Positions 1-8,035 of a stretch of DNA of 64,000 nt are shown here, piece after piece. The position numbers and the translations under genes were made by a program. The notes beneath the pieces are model-generated. The model searched no databases. It had not been told where the DNA came from and was given only the letters and a program-made list of their open reading frames with translations. The stretch is from Bradyrhizobium sp. DOA9. GTDB taxonomy: Bacteria; Pseudomonadota; Alphaproteobacteria; Rhizobiales; Xanthobacteraceae. Location: the NCBI RefSeq assembly GCF_000617845.2, contig NZ_DF820425.1, positions 2,035,725 to 2,099,724 of the forward strand. The letters run 5' to 3'. Each line of letters begins with the position of its first letter. Position 1 is the stretch's first letter.

Positions 1-74
1 AGCTGCCACGCCGCGATGAAGCTGGCTGCGACGAGGACGCTTGCGACACGCCAGAGGATCGCAGTGCGGTTCAT
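1..74 (-). CDS. ABC transporter permease, N-terminal fragment (runs off the window)
   Basis: Only the first 24 codons are present. They read MNRTAILWRVASVLVAAS and continue into a hydrophobic segment, as expected for the cytoplasmic start and first membrane helix of a binding-protein-dependent permease. The ATG overlaps the stop of the upstream permease by 4 bases, which indicates translational coupling in one transporter operon. It is probably the second permease of the NMT1/SsuA-type importer encoded at 71-3302. The assignment rests on context plus one hydrophobic stretch, because the diagnostic EAA loop lies outside the window. Confidence 0.6.
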   Translation of the reverse strand, partial: MNRTAILWRVASVLVAASFIAAWQ

Positions 75-835
75 GGATGGTCTCCGGCGAGCGCGGCGCG
101 GCCGAACAGGCGGCGCTGGGCCGCGATCAACAGGATGTTCAGCGCGTAGCCGATCGCGCCGATCCAGACGAGATAGGCCAGCATCAGGTCGGCGCGCAGC
201 GCCTGCTGCGCGAGCATGATGCCGGCACCCAGGCCGATCGGGTTGATGGCGATCTCGACGGTGACGGCGACGATCAGGGCGATGCCGGCCGACAGGCGGA
301 AGGCGACGAAGATCCGCGGCAGCGCGGCCGGGATCACGATCTTCGCGATCCGTTGCGGCGCGCTCAGCCGCAGGGCGCGCGACACCTCCATCAATCGCGG
401 TTCGATGCTGCGCACCGCGCTGCGCGTCATGATCAGCATCGGCCAGACGCAGGCGAACGCCACGATCACGATCTCCATGCGGTAGCCGAAGCCGAGCGCG
501 ATCAGCGCAATCGGCAGCAGCGCGATCGAGGGAATCGGGCGGATCGCCTCGACCGTCACCTCCATCAGCCGGTCGAGGGGGCGCGAAATGCCGAAGGCGA
601 TGCCGAGCGCGAGCCCGATGGCGCTGCCGATGGCGAGACCCGCAAAGGCGGCGAACAGCGTGTCGCGGGTCGCGATCGGAATCGAGAGATCGGCGAGCGC
701 CGTGGCCAGCGCCGCGAGGATTGCGCTCGGCGGTGCCAGGCTGTCGCTTTGCAGATGGATGAGGCGCGCCCACAGCTCGAACGCCAGCATCAGCGCCAGC
801 GGCAGCAGCAAGGGCTTCGTGCGGTCCAGGCTCAA
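71..835 (-). CDS. ABC transporter permease, SsuC/TauC type
   Basis: Inner-membrane permease of 254 residues for a small organic substrate. Several hydrophobic helices are visible, and the cytoplasmic EAA loop that contacts the ATPase lies at about residues 150-176 (EVSRALRLSAP, then VIPAALP). I chose the TTG at 835 as start: it overlaps the TGA of the upstream ATPase gene (TTGA) and gives the normal family length. The same frame stays open far upstream, but that part lies inside the ATPase gene on the same strand. The gene belongs to an operon with the ATPase, GntR regulator and binding protein. The substrate cannot be read from the sequence. Confidence 0.85.
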   Translation of the reverse strand: MSLDRTKPLLLPLALMLAFELWARLIHLQSDSLAPPSAILAALATALADLSIPIATRDTLFAAFAGLAIGSAIGLALGIAFGISRPLDRLMEVTVEAIRPIPSIALLPIALIALGFGYRMEIVIVAFACVWPMLIMTRSAVRSIEPRLMEVSRALRLSAPQRIAKIVIPAALPRIFVAFRLSAGIALIVAVTVEIAINPIGLGAGIMLAQQALRADLMLAYLVWIGAIGYALNILLIAAQRRLFGRAALAGDHP

Positions 836-1638
836 TGCTCGGTCGCCTTGATGAAGTCGAACAATTGCCGGCGCAGCCGCAGGAATTCCGGATGCTCGCG
901 GGTGGCGAGCTGGTCGCGCGGACGCGGCAGATCGACGTCGAGCTCGATCCCGATCCGGCCCGGATGCGGCAACAGGCCGATGACGCGGTCGCCGAGATAG
1001 ATCGCCTCGTCGAGGTCGTGGGTCACGAAGATCACGGTGGTCTGGCTCGCCTCTGTCAGCGACAGCACCTCGTCCTGCAAGCCCTGCCGCGTCATCGCAT
1101 CCAGCGCGCCGAACGGCTCGTCCATCAAGAGCGTGGTCGGCTCCTGCGCAAGGCAGCGCGCGATCTGCAGGCGCTGCTGCATGCCCCCCGACATTTCCGT
1201 GGGGTATTTGTCGGCATGGCCGGGCAATCCGACCTTGCGCAGCAGCGCCTCGATGCGCGCGCCGCGTTCGCGTGCCGGGACTCGCGAGGCTTCCAGCGCC
1301 AGCGAGATGTTTCCGGCCGCGGTCCGCCACGGCAACAGCGCCTTGCCGTAATCCTGGAACACGATCGCGACCTCGCGCCGCGGCTCGGTGATCTCTTCGC
1401 CGTCGAACGTCACCGCGCCGCTCGTGGGGCGATAGAGGCCGGCGGCGAGCCGCAGCGCCGTGGTCTTGCCGCAGCCGGAGGCGCCGACGATGCAGAGGAA
1501 TTCGCCCGGCCGCACCTGAAGATCGAGATTCTCGATGATGGTCTTGCCGCCGAGCCGCAGCGTCGCGGCGTTGAACGCGATCAGCGTTTTCTGCCGCCGC
1601 GCGGCGCGCGCCTCATCGAGCTTGGCAACAACGCTCAT
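832..1638 (-). CDS. ABC transporter ATP-binding protein, SsuB/TauB type
   Basis: Cytoplasmic ATPase of 268 residues that powers the importer. Visible motifs are Walker A GASGCGKTT (about residues 52-60), Q-loop FQDYGKALLPW (about 94-104), an ABC signature read as MSGGMQQR (149-156), Walker B LLMDEP (170-175), D-loop GALD, and the H-loop in VTHDLDEA. The signature has M where the consensus has Q, which is common in the nitrate/sulfonate/taurine subfamily. The gene starts 4 bases inside the end of the GntR gene (ATGA overlap) and is coupled to the downstream permease, so regulator, ATPase and permeases form one transcription unit. Confidence 0.9.
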   Translation of the reverse strand: MSVVAKLDEARAARRQKTLIAFNAATLRLGGKTIIENLDLQVRPGEFLCIVGASGCGKTTALRLAAGLYRPTSGAVTFDGEEITEPRREVAIVFQDYGKALLPWRTAAGNISLALEASRVPARERGARIEALLRKVGLPGHADKYPTEMSGGMQQRLQIARCLAQEPTTLLMDEPFGALDAMTRQGLQDEVLSLTEASQTTVIFVTHDLDEAIYLGDRVIGLLPHPGRIGIELDVDLPRPRDQLATREHPEFLRLRRQLFDFIKATEH

Positions 1639-2339
1639 GATTGCTCCCCGCGCATCTGCGGATAGACGAAATTGATGGTCGAGTGCAGATGCGCCGCCAG
1701 CATCTTCTGCGCGGCGGGCAGGTCGCGGGCGAGCACGAGGTCGGCAAGCATCTGGTGACTGCGGATGAACCTTTCGCCGCTGTCGATGGCGCCCATCATC
1801 ACGCGGCGATAGCGGTAGGCCTGGTCGTAGAGGTCGGAATGGGCGGCCAGCATGCGCCGCGAGCCGCAGGCGGCGAGCAGCGCGGTGTGAAAGCCCTTGT
1901 GCAGCCGGTCGAACTCCGCAGCGCCCTCGCGGAATTCATCGCCGGTGCGTTCGATGTGCCGGCGCATCTGATGCAGCGCGCTGATGATGCCGGCCTCCCA
2001 GGCGGCATCGCCGTGCAGGATTGCGAGCCTGACCGCCTCGATCTCGACCGCGGTCCGCATGCAGGTGATGTCGGCGAGATCTTCGCGACTGACCTCGGCG
2101 ACGCGAAAGCCGCGCTGGCCGATGCCGACGATCAGGCCGCGCGACATCAGCCGCGACAGGCCTTCACGCAAGGGGGTAGCGCCGATCTCGTAGCGCTGCA
2201 CGAGATCGACGATGCCGAGCCGCGATCCCGGCGCGAGATGTCCGGCCAGGATGTCCTGCTCGATCAGGCTTGCTGCGCGCTCGCTCAGGGTTCCGGCCTC
2301 AGCCGGCGGGCGTTCGAGAGTGCGCTCGGGAGCAGGCAT
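1635..2339 (-). CDS. GntR-family transcriptional regulator with FCD domain
   Basis: A 234-residue DNA-binding protein. An N-terminal winged helix-turn-helix lies at about residues 18-85, including the GntR-type LREGLSRLMSRGLI. A helical FCD effector domain follows at about 100-220 and has the Asp/His-rich pattern (EFDRLHKGFHTALL) that usually binds a metal and a carboxylate ligand. It lies between the binding-protein and ATPase genes on the same strand, so it probably autoregulates the importer and perhaps also the divergent FAH/cyclase genes through the AT-rich 3303-3381 region. The ligand is unknown; FCD regulators typically sense small organic acids. Confidence 0.88.
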   Translation of the reverse strand: MPAPERTLERPPAEAGTLSERAASLIEQDILAGHLAPGSRLGIVDLVQRYEIGATPLREGLSRLMSRGLIVGIGQRGFRVAEVSREDLADITCMRTAVEIEAVRLAILHGDAAWEAGIISALHQMRRHIERTGDEFREGAAEFDRLHKGFHTALLAACGSRRMLAAHSDLYDQAYRYRRVMMGAIDSGERFIRSHQMLADLVLARDLPAAQKMLAAHLHSTINFVYPQMRGEQS

Positions 2340-2351
2340 CGTCGATATCCT

Positions 2352-3302
2352 CTAGTTCAGCACCAGTTTGGTGGTGTCGAGCTTCGATTGCAGCATCTTC
2401 TGCGACGACATCACCTCGATCCACCAACCGAGGTTTTGCGGCTTGAGGTTCGGCTCGGACTGGTTCGGCGGCGTCGCCTTGACGAGCTCGAGCGGCTGCT
2501 TGGTGAACTTGGCGATCGAGGCCGAGGCCTTCTCGCGGTCGATGTTGACGATGATTGCGGCCTCCGCGATGGCCTCGCGGAATTTCTTCACGATCGCGGC
2601 ATTCTTCTCCGCCCAATCGCGCGATGCGGCATAGAAGATGATCGGATCGGTGCGGCCGAGCTCGGCGCCGTAGCGCACGCCGACCGAGCCGATCCCGGCA
2701 TTGATCATGCGCGTAACGAACGGCTCGGCCGTGAGCACGGCATCGACGCCGCCTGACTTGATGATGTCGGCCATGGTCGGGAAGGTGACTTCGACGAAAT
2801 TGACGCTTTTGGGATCGACGCCCTTTTCGACCAGCCATTTCACGAACAGCACGTGGAGAAAGGCGTTCAGGCCGGGTGCGCCGACCTTCTTGCCGATGAA
2901 ATCCTTGGGCTCCTTGATGGTGATGCCGTTGCGGACGAAGGCGGCGATCGCGGTGTTCGAGGTCGGGCTCATGACCGAGGCGCCGGCGATCGCGACGAGG
3001 TCGAGGCCGCCGTCGACGGCCTGCAGGAAGACGGTGGAGGTGGGGCCGCCGACCTGAATCGAATTCGACAGGATCGCCGCCGGGATGTTGGAGTTGATCG
3101 CGATCGGCGTCATCTCGACGTCCAGCCCGTGCTTTCTGAAAATGCCTTCGTCGACCGCGACCATGGCCGAGGCGCAATCGGACGTCGCCGTGCAGCCGAT
3201 CTGGATCTTGGCCTGCGCCAGCGCTGTCGCCGTCAAGGCAACCGACACCCCGACGCCGAGCGTCAGACCTGCCAGCACGCTCCTTATCTGCGTTCGCCTC
3301 AC
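2352..3302 (-). CDS. ABC transporter substrate-binding protein, NMT1/SsuA-like
   Basis: Periplasmic binding protein of 316 residues. It has an N-terminal signal peptide (RRTQIRS, a hydrophobic core, then ALAQA-K as the likely cleavage site) and an NMT1/SsuA-like fold (DEGIFRKHGLDVEM near the N-terminus). It is the first gene of the operon with the GntR regulator, ATPase and permeases. Family members bind sulfonates, thiamine-pyrimidine precursors, phthalate-like aromatics or other small organics. The nearby FAH and cyclase hydrolases hint at a carboxylated or cyclic amide substrate, but that is inference only. Confidence 0.87.
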   Translation of the reverse strand: MRRTQIRSVLAGLTLGVGVSVALTATALAQAKIQIGCTATSDCASAMVAVDEGIFRKHGLDVEMTPIAINSNIPAAILSNSIQVGGPTSTVFLQAVDGGLDLVAIAGASVMSPTSNTAIAAFVRNGITIKEPKDFIGKKVGAPGLNAFLHVLFVKWLVEKGVDPKSVNFVEVTFPTMADIIKSGGVDAVLTAEPFVTRMINAGIGSVGVRYGAELGRTDPIIFYAASRDWAEKNAAIVKKFREAIAEAAIIVNIDREKASASIAKFTKQPLELVKATPPNQSEPNLKPQNLGWWIEVMSSQKMLQSKLDTTKLVLN

Positions 3303-3381
3303 CGCGTTCTCCCTCGTTTATATTTTTCTGGCTTGTTTATCGATATTTTATCTGATCATATATTCGAAACGATAGCAAGGG
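3303..3381. promoter_or_regulatory. Divergent AT-rich promoter region between binding protein and FAH genes
   Basis: This 79-base intergenic segment is much richer in A/T than its surroundings. It contains the palindrome TATCGATA (3338-3345) and a further CGATA at 3370-3374. It separates two divergent genes and is the obvious place for both promoters and for the GntR regulator encoded next door. No confident -35/-10 pair can be assigned. Confidence 0.45.
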
Positions 3382-4380
3382 GTGCCCAAGGTGAAGCTCG
3401 CGACATTCAGATCGGCCGGTCAGGAGAAGATCGGCGCCGTCCACAGCAATGACAGCCAGGTTTTCGACCTCGCCGCGGCGGCCGCGCGGGACGGCGGCGC
3501 CGATCCGGCTTTCGGCTCGATGCTGGCGCTGATCGACGCAGGGCCCCGCGCGCTGGATCGGGCTCGGGCTCTGCTGGACAAGCACGCCCAGGACGCGACG
3601 CTGTCGGCGCCGGTCGGCGCCGTCGACATTCTCGCACCGGTGCCGGAGCCCCGGCAAATGCGCGACGGCATGTCGTTTCCCCTGCACATCCTGCAGGCGC
3701 CGCGCGGGCAGCAAAAGCTCGTAGCGCGCGCCAAGGGCGACCTGGCCGAACTGGCGCGCATCGACGCCGAGCCGCTCGGCGAATTGCCCGAGGTCTATCG
3801 CAAGCAGCCGATCTTCTACATCACCAACCGCTTCAGCGTCCGCGGCACCAACACCACGGTGACATGGCCGCGCTACAGCAAGGTGATGGACTACGAGCTC
3901 GAATTCGGGATCATCACCAAGAACAAGGGCGCCAACATCACGCCTGCGAAAGCCGGGGATCACATCTTCGGCTACACCATCTTCAACGATTTCTCCGCGC
4001 GCGACGCCCAGCGCATCGAGATGGAGGGACGGCTCGGCCCGGCCAAGGGCAAGAGTTTTGACGGCGGCAACGTGATGGGGCCCTGGATCGTGACGCCGGA
4101 CGAGATCGGCGATCCTTATCGTTTGAAGATGGAAGCGCGCGTCAACGGCGAGACCCGCTCGAAGGGCGTCTCCGAGGGCATGCTGTTCTCCTTCGAGGAG
4201 ATCATCGCCCACGTCACCCAGGACGAGACGCTGATGCCCGGCGAATTCATCGGCTCCGGCACGGTCGGCAATGGCTGCGGCCTCGAGCTCGGCTGGTTTC
4301 TCGAGCATGGCGATACGATCGAGCTCGAGGTCGAGAAGATCGGCATCTTGAAGAACCGCGTCGAGCGGCAAGACATCTGA
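3382..4380 (+). CDS. Fumarylacetoacetate hydrolase (FAH) family protein
   Basis: A 332-residue enzyme of the FAH superfamily, which hydrolyses C-C bonds or decarboxylates/isomerises oxo-acids with a divalent metal. The C-terminal catalytic domain is recognisable: DYELEFGI with its metal-binding acidic residues near residue 170, GYTIFNDFSARDAQ near 200, and GNVMGPWIVTPDE. An N-terminal domain of about 100 residues resembles that of longer FAH proteins. GTG codons at 3382 and 3391 are both possible starts; the first follows AAGGG. It is divergent from the ABC operon and is followed by the cyclase gene, so both may degrade the imported compound. The reaction is unknown. Confidence 0.85.
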   Translation: MPKVKLATFRSAGQEKIGAVHSNDSQVFDLAAAAARDGGADPAFGSMLALIDAGPRALDRARALLDKHAQDATLSAPVGAVDILAPVPEPRQMRDGMSFPLHILQAPRGQQKLVARAKGDLAELARIDAEPLGELPEVYRKQPIFYITNRFSVRGTNTTVTWPRYSKVMDYELEFGIITKNKGANITPAKAGDHIFGYTIFNDFSARDAQRIEMEGRLGPAKGKSFDGGNVMGPWIVTPDEIGDPYRLKMEARVNGETRSKGVSEGMLFSFEEIIAHVTQDETLMPGEFIGSGTVGNGCGLELGWFLEHGDTIELEVEKIGILKNRVERQDI

Positions 4381-4426
4381 AGTGAAGCCTGACGGCTGCC
4401 AAATAAAACAACAACGAGGAAGCGCC

Positions 4427-5203
4427 ATGACGAGCAAGCTGATCGACATCTCCGTCCCCCTCCAGAACGACGTGCCAGCCGATCCGCCCGGCAATCATCC
4501 GACCATCCAGTATATCGATCACCAGCAGGGCCTGCCGCGCATGCTGCAGTTCTTCGACGGGCTGAAGGCCGAGGATCTGCCGGATGGCCAGGGCTGGGCG
4601 GTGGAGCAGGTCAGTCTCTCCACCCACAACGGCACGCATCTCGATGCGCCCTGGCATTTTCACCCGACCATGAATCGCGGCGAGCGGTCATGGACCATCG
4701 ACGAGGTGCCGCTGGAATGGTGCTTTCAATCAGGCGTGAAGCTCGACTTCCGGCACCTGCCGGACGGCTATGTCGCAACGGCCAAGGACGTCGAGACCGA
4801 GCTCAAGCGCATCGGCCATGAGCTGAAGCCGCTCGAGATCGTCGTGGTCAACACCAGCGCCGGCGCCAAATACGGCCGGCAGGACTACGTCACCTCCGGC
4901 TGCGGCATGGGTTATGAAGCCACCATGTACCTGCTCGAGCGCGGCGTACGCCTGACCGGCACCGACGGCTGGAGCTGGGACGCCCCGTTCGTCCACACCG
5001 CGAAGAAATACGCCGAGACCAAAGACGCCAGCCTGATCTGGGAAGGCCACAAGGCCGGACGCCATATCGGCTATTGCCATCTCGAGAAGCTGCACAATCT
5101 CGAACAGCTGCCGCCGTCAGGCTTCAAGGTGTCATGCTTCCCGGTAAAGATCGAGCGAGCCTCGGCGGGATGGACGCGGGCGGTCGCGATTTTGGAGGGG
5201 TAG
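4427..5203 (+). CDS. Cyclase family protein (kynurenine-formamidase/isatin-hydrolase-like)
   Basis: A 258-residue metal-dependent hydrolase. The family hallmark HNGTHLDAPWHF (about residues 66-78) supplies the metal-binding His and Asp residues. The ATG at 4427 is preferred over the upstream frame opening because ACGAGGAA lies a few bases before it and the protein then begins MTSKLIDISVPL, as in homologues. Family members open amide or lactam bonds in N-formylkynurenine, isatin or cyclic imides. The 46-base gap to the FAH gene suggests co-transcription. The pairing of a ring-opening amidohydrolase with an FAH hydrolase suggests consecutive steps on one substrate, which is inference. Confidence 0.87.
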   Translation: MTSKLIDISVPLQNDVPADPPGNHPTIQYIDHQQGLPRMLQFFDGLKAEDLPDGQGWAVEQVSLSTHNGTHLDAPWHFHPTMNRGERSWTIDEVPLEWCFQSGVKLDFRHLPDGYVATAKDVETELKRIGHELKPLEIVVVNTSAGAKYGRQDYVTSGCGMGYEATMYLLERGVRLTGTDGWSWDAPFVHTAKKYAETKDASLIWEGHKAGRHIGYCHLEKLHNLEQLPPSGFKVSCFPVKIERASAGWTRAVAILEG

Positions 5204-5390
5204 GTTTGGAGGCGCGCGTTGGGCGGCAATCAACTAAGTGACAGTCCAACACTGTCACCGCATCGCCTGTCGCTGTAATTTCGCAACCGACGGGTGTTGC
5301 CCCCGGGGGCGCCCCGCGCTCGCGAATTCTCATCGAAGGCTTGGTGCGAGGATTTGTAACGTGTATTCTCCGCGCCGACGGGAGATTGGC

Positions 5391-5702
5391 ATGCACACGG
5401 AGATCGAAAAGCACCGGAAAGCACTGAAGGCGCTGTGTCAGCGCTACCGCGTGGTGCGGCTCGAACTGTTCGGTTCGGCCGCACGCGGCGCCGATTTCGA
5501 TCCTGCAACAAGCGATGCCGATTTCCTCGTCGCGTTCGGCGAAGACAGTGGCCTCTCGGCGTTCGACCAATTTCTCGGCTTCTCCGAAGCGTTGCAGCGG
5601 CTGCTCGGACGGCCAGTCGATCTCGTGGAAGCTTCGGCCGTCAAGAACCCGTACGTGCGCGCAACGATCGAACGGTCGAGAGAGCTCATTTATGCAGCGT
5701 GA
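5391..5702 (+). CDS. mntA: MntA-like nucleotidyltransferase antitoxin
   Basis: A 103-residue minimal nucleotidyltransferase. The core motif is present: FGSAARG at about residues 27-33 and DAD at 42-44, the GS...DxD pattern that binds nucleotide and metal. The ATG at 5391 follows GGGAGA and gives normal family length. In characterised HepT-MntA systems this enzyme neutralises the HEPN ribonuclease HepT by adding AMP groups to the tyrosine of its RX4HXY motif. The gene overlaps the downstream HepT gene by 11 bases, the usual arrangement. Here the partner has a stop codon at exactly that tyrosine (see next entry), so the antitoxin may no longer have a functional target. Confidence 0.86.
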   Translation: MHTEIEKHRKALKALCQRYRVVRLELFGSAARGADFDPATSDADFLVAFGEDSGLSAFDQFLGFSEALQRLLGRPVDLVEASAVKNPYVRATIERSRELIYAA

Positions 5703-6048
5703 TCCGCGCGCCTGTCTCTGGGACGTGCAGCAGGCTGCCGCGGCGATCACCGAGTTCACGGCTGGCTTCGATGCCGCAGGCTATCGGGCGAGCCCGTTGA
5801 TCCGTTCGGCAGTGGAACGGCAATTCGAGATCATTGGCGAGGCGCTGAACCGACTATCGAAGGAGGCGCCGGAAGTCGCAAGCCGAGTGCCCGACGTGCG
5901 GAAGATCATTGCCTTCCGCAATCTGCTGATCCACGGCTAGGCGGTGATCGACGACGGTCGGGTGTGGGAGATCGTCACAACGATGCTGCCGTCATTGCGC
6001 GAGCGCGCAACGGCGCTGCTGGCTGAACTGGGGCCGCCGGAGAAATGA
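5692..6048 (+). pseudogene. hepT: HepT-like HEPN toxin (DUF86) interrupted by an amber codon at the motif tyrosine
   Basis: The frame from ATG 5692 encodes 82 residues ending RNLLIHG and then meets TAG at 5938-5940. The same frame then continues without another stop for 35 codons (AVIDDGRVWEIVTT onward) to TGA at 6046-6048, which restores about 118 residues, the usual HepT length. The HEPN active-site motif is R-x4-6-H-x-Y. Here R76 and H81 are intact and the TAG occupies the Tyr position. A single base change from TAC or TAT would produce this. Known HepT proteins are ribonucleases, and this Tyr is the residue AMPylated by MntA. The likely reading is a disabled toxin; amber readthrough or a sequencing error are the alternatives. 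Confidence 0.82.
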
Positions 6049-6093
6049 GTACTGTAGGTGCACGGGTTCACAGACTTAGCGCGCTGGCAGCTT

Positions 6094-6145
6094 AATGACT
6101 GCCCAGATAAAGACCCACCAATGACTGCCCAGATAAAGACCCACC
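6094..6145. repeat. Perfect 26-bp tandem duplication
   Basis: Two identical adjacent units of 26 bases (6094-6119 and 6120-6145), each beginning AATGACTGCCCAGATAAAG and ending CCACC. The repeat lies between the broken HepT gene and the convergent regulator gene and encodes nothing visible. It may be scar sequence from a lost mobile element, but no transposase remnant is seen nearby. Confidence 0.8.
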
Positions 6146-6194
6146 CGAGGTAATCGCGGAAACGTCGAGCTAACCCCCCTGTCGCTGATTATCT

Positions 6195-7172
6195 TTACCC
6201 CTGGTGGAATCGAACCCGGTAGTCATGCGGCAGCACGTTCAGGCGGCGGCGGAACGCGCGGCGCAGATGCTCCTCGCTTTGGAAGCCTGCGCGCGCGGCG
6301 ATCTCCTTGATGGGAGAGGCGGACTCTTCCAGCGCGCGTCGGGCTGCCTCGACGCGAAGCTCTTCCACCGCCTTGGCGGGGGTGCGGCCGGTCTTCTGGC
6401 GAAACACGCGCGCGAAGGTGCGCGGGCTCATGCCCGCTCGCTCGGCGAGACTTTCGACGCGCAAATCGCGGCCGAGATTGTCCTGCATCCAGCTCGAAAT
6501 CTTTTCGAAAGCCCGGTCTTCCGAGGCCTGCATTGACAGCGGCACGCTGAATTGCGCCTGCCCGCCCGGCCGCTTGAGGAAAACGACGAGCCGGCGCGCG
6601 ATGCGCATGGCCTCGCGATGGCCGAGATCGTCTTCCAGCAGCGTGAGCGCCAGATCGATGCCGGCCGTCACGCCTGCTGATGTCCAGATGCCGCCGTCAT
6701 GCACGAACACCGGATCGACCTGAACCGAAACGTCGGGATGTTTTGCGCGCAGCAGGTCACAGGAGCCCCAATGGGTGACCGCGCGCCGCCCGCGCAGCAG
6801 CCCGGCTGCGGCCAGGATGAATGTGCCCGTGCAGACCGAGCAGACGCGCCTTGCCTTCGGCGCTGCCAGGCGAAACCAATCGACCAGCGCAGCTTCTGCG
6901 GCGGCGCGATGGACGCCGGGGCCGCCACCCACCATGAGGGTGTCGATGGTCTTGTGGTCGCAATCGGCGAGGGCGGTCGTCATCACCTCCAGACCGGACG
7001 AGGTTTTGACCGGCCCGCCCTTCAACGAGCAGATCTGCCAGACATAGGGCGCTTGCCCCGCCTTGGACGTTTCGCAGGCCAGCTCGAAGGCTTGGAGCGG
7101 CCCGGCGAAGTCGAGCAAGAGGCAGTCGTCGAACAGCACGAAGACCACGCGGCGGGGGGCGGAACGGGCCAT
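6195..7172 (-). CDS. GlxA-type AraC-family regulator (DJ-1/PfpI domain plus AraC HTH)
   Basis: A 325-residue regulator. The N-terminal DJ-1/PfpI-like domain (about residues 5-170) contains VCTGTFILAAAGLL around the nucleophile-elbow cysteine. The C-terminus has two AraC helix-turn-helix motifs (about 235-318: LAERAGMSPRTFARVF and IAARAGFQSEEHLRRAF). The ATG at 7172 (MARSAPRRVVF) is preferred because homologues begin just before this beta strand; the frame is open further upstream. It is divergent from a stand-alone DJ-1/PfpI enzyme gene (7279), which is the likely target. The ligand is unknown. Confidence 0.87.
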   Translation of the reverse strand: MARSAPRRVVFVLFDDCLLLDFAGPLQAFELACETSKAGQAPYVWQICSLKGGPVKTSSGLEVMTTALADCDHKTIDTLMVGGGPGVHRAAAEAALVDWFRLAAPKARRVCSVCTGTFILAAAGLLRGRRAVTHWGSCDLLRAKHPDVSVQVDPVFVHDGGIWTSAGVTAGIDLALTLLEDDLGHREAMRIARRLVVFLKRPGGQAQFSVPLSMQASEDRAFEKISSWMQDNLGRDLRVESLAERAGMSPRTFARVFRQKTGRTPAKAVEELRVEAARRALEESASPIKEIAARAGFQSEEHLRRAFRRRLNVLPHDYRVRFHQG

Positions 7173-7278
7173 TGGCAGCGCCTTTACCAGGGACGGCTTG
7201 GCAGGAATTGCGTGTGTTATGACATTTCGGCAAATGCCCTCCGCTGTCAACATGGCTTATCCATCGGTGGAGGGCTCC

Positions 7279-7983
7279 ATGTCCGGCAAGCGGATCGAAA
7301 TCGGAATTCTGTACTATCCCGGGATGACGCAACTGGACGTCACCGGACCTTTCGAAGTGTTTGCCCGTCTGCCGAACGTCCGCATGCACCTGTTGTGGAA
7401 GCGGATCGAGCCTGTCGTCAGCGACGTCGGTCTGCCGCTGCTGCCAACCACGACGTTCGCCGACTGCCCGGATCTGGACGTGTTCTGCATCGGCGGCGGC
7501 CCGGGACAGGTCGCCACCATGGACGATGACGAGGTGATTGCGTTCGTTCGCGACAAGGGTGGATCGGCGCGCTACATCACCTCGGTTTGCGCCGGCTGCC
7601 TGATCCTCGGCGCCGCGGGCCTCATCGATGGATACAGGTCAGCCTGCCATTGGCTGATGAGCGACCAGCTTGCCGCCTTTGGCGCCATCGCCGTCGACGA
7701 ACGCGTCGTGGTCGACCGCAACCGCATTTCCGGTGGCGGTGTCACTGCCGGCATCGATTTCGGTTTTCAGGTCGCCGCCGAGCTCTGCGGCGAAGACGTT
7801 GCGAAAAACCTCCAGCTGATGCTGGAATATCAGCCGCAGCCGCCGTTCGACATCACCGTGCAGAATGCGCCGCCTGAGCTGATTTCCCGCATGCGCCGCG
7901 AGGCCGAACCCTGGCTGCAAAAGCGCGCAGCCGCGGTGCAGAAGGCGGTTTCCAAGCTCAAGGCGAAAGCGACGGCGGCTTAA
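7279..7983 (+). CDS. DJ-1/PfpI family protein, isonitrile-hydratase-like
   Basis: A 234-residue enzyme with the DJ-1/PfpI fold. It opens IEIGILYYPGMTQLDVTGPFEV, and the nucleophile elbow reads SVCAGCLILGAAGL; both match the layout of isonitrile hydratase (an Asp near residue 17 and a Cys near 100), which converts isonitriles to N-formamides. The ATG at 7279 has GGAGGG just upstream; the frame is open earlier but that part overlaps the divergent regulator gene. Length fits the family. Divergence from a GlxA-type regulator suggests inducible expression. Other DJ-1 activities cannot be excluded. Confidence 0.8.
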   Translation: MSGKRIEIGILYYPGMTQLDVTGPFEVFARLPNVRMHLLWKRIEPVVSDVGLPLLPTTTFADCPDLDVFCIGGGPGQVATMDDDEVIAFVRDKGGSARYITSVCAGCLILGAAGLIDGYRSACHWLMSDQLAAFGAIAVDERVVVDRNRISGGGVTAGIDFGFQVAAELCGEDVAKNLQLMLEYQPQPPFDITVQNAPPELISRMRREAEPWLQKRAAAVQKAVSKLKAKATAA

Positions 7984-8035
7984 GCTCGTTCGCAACAGGG
8001 AGGAAGGCCACACACGCTGTTAGAAAGGTGTTCGC

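Noticed and set aside
71..1330. 419-codon extension of the permease frame
   Set aside because: The extra N-terminal part lies inside the ATPase gene on the same strand and has a composition typical of shifted-frame GC-rich sequence.
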